In this document: in pieces, positions 63,945 to 64,000 of the stretch
Position numbering within the stretch: the first letter of the stretch is position 1
How the letters are laid out: each line of letters opens with the position of its first letter
Source of the DNA: Desulfurella acetivorans A63
Lineage (GTDB): Bacteria; Campylobacterota_A; Desulfurellia; Desulfurellales; Desulfurellaceae
Assembly (NCBI GenBank): GCA_000517565.1
Contig: CP007051.1
Span: forward strand, 1,139,039-1,203,038
Direction: 5' to 3'
DNA: 64,000 bases
The notes under the pieces: model-generated
What the model was told of the DNA's origin: nothing
The model's database searches: none
Seen by the model: the letters and a program-made list of their open reading frames with translations, nothing else
Translations under genes and position numbers: made by a program

Positions 63945-64000
63945 ATTTTCCTCCATATATTTTGCTTGCATTTTCCAAAACTTCTTTGAGTTTGTTTATA
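63937..64000 (-). CDS. 3' end of an upstream gene (start outside window)
   Basis: A minus-strand frame open to the window edge ends INKLKEVLENASKIYGGKYE and a TGA that overlaps the AhpD-like ATG by a few bases. Only 21 codons are visible, so the product cannot be named. The overlap says it belongs to the lipoate operon. Confidence 0.55.
   Translation of the reverse strand, partial: INKLKEVLENASKIYGGKYE

Overview
The window is a stretch of an AT-rich Gram-negative bacterial chromosome. Lipopolysaccharide genes (rfaE1-type kinase, kdsB), an outer-membrane efflux channel and the mix of anaerobic metabolism (AOR-type aldehyde oxidoreductase, molybdenum hydroxylase, lactate permease, LL-diaminopimelate aminotransferase) suggest a strict anaerobe. 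My best guess is the Desulfurella/Hippea group, but this rests on gene content and protein style only, not on a database search.

Layout. 1-10.8 kb (minus): an EmrAB/TolC-type efflux operon with its own two-component system, behind a proteostasis block tig-clpP-clpX-hslV-hslU. 10.8 kb: a short intergenic transcription unit that looks like a small RNA with C-rich loops. 10.9-20 kb (plus): metF-like, a small unknown gene, dcd, yebC, a kinase-fold protein, a HAD phosphatase, glnD, a PilZ protein, rfaE1 and kdsB, mostly overlapping. 20-27.7 kb (minus): fbp, a lactate permease, panBCD, and tsaC-FAA hydrolase-dapL-folK. 27.7-33.7 kb: a decayed accessory island. It has a lone cas6 and a broken cas8b start, two S24-repressor genes (one a relic, one fused to a RecD2-like N-terminus), tRNA-His, the 3' half of a tRNA-Arg, and nested insertion-sequence remains between 30-bp inverted repeats.

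33.7-50.4 kb (minus) is a molybdenum/tungsten enzyme region: moaD-like, histidine phosphatase, MobA/HD fusion, moaA relic, moeA, a three-subunit AOR set (Fe-S, AOR, FAD), xdhC, and a xanthine-oxidase-family pair whose ferredoxin-like domain has lost all eight cluster cysteines. A LuxR-type two-component system and an iron-type alcohol dehydrogenase lie upstream of the pair. Several genes here carry single-base frameshifts that were joined by reading across frames. 50.4-62 kb: large NAD-glutamate dehydrogenase, aldehyde dehydrogenase, amino-acid permease and GABA-type aminotransferase, the last behind a sigma-54 promoter next to a sigma-54 activator. 62-64 kb: lipA, lipB, an AhpD-like protein and the end of one more gene.

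Themes: amino acid/aldehyde catabolism (permease, aminotransferase, aldehyde dehydrogenase, GDH, AOR) sits beside metal-cofactor supply. Several genes without a Shine-Dalgarno sequence have a sigma-70 -10 box just upstream of the ATG, so leaderless mRNAs are likely. No CRISPR array or rRNA was seen.
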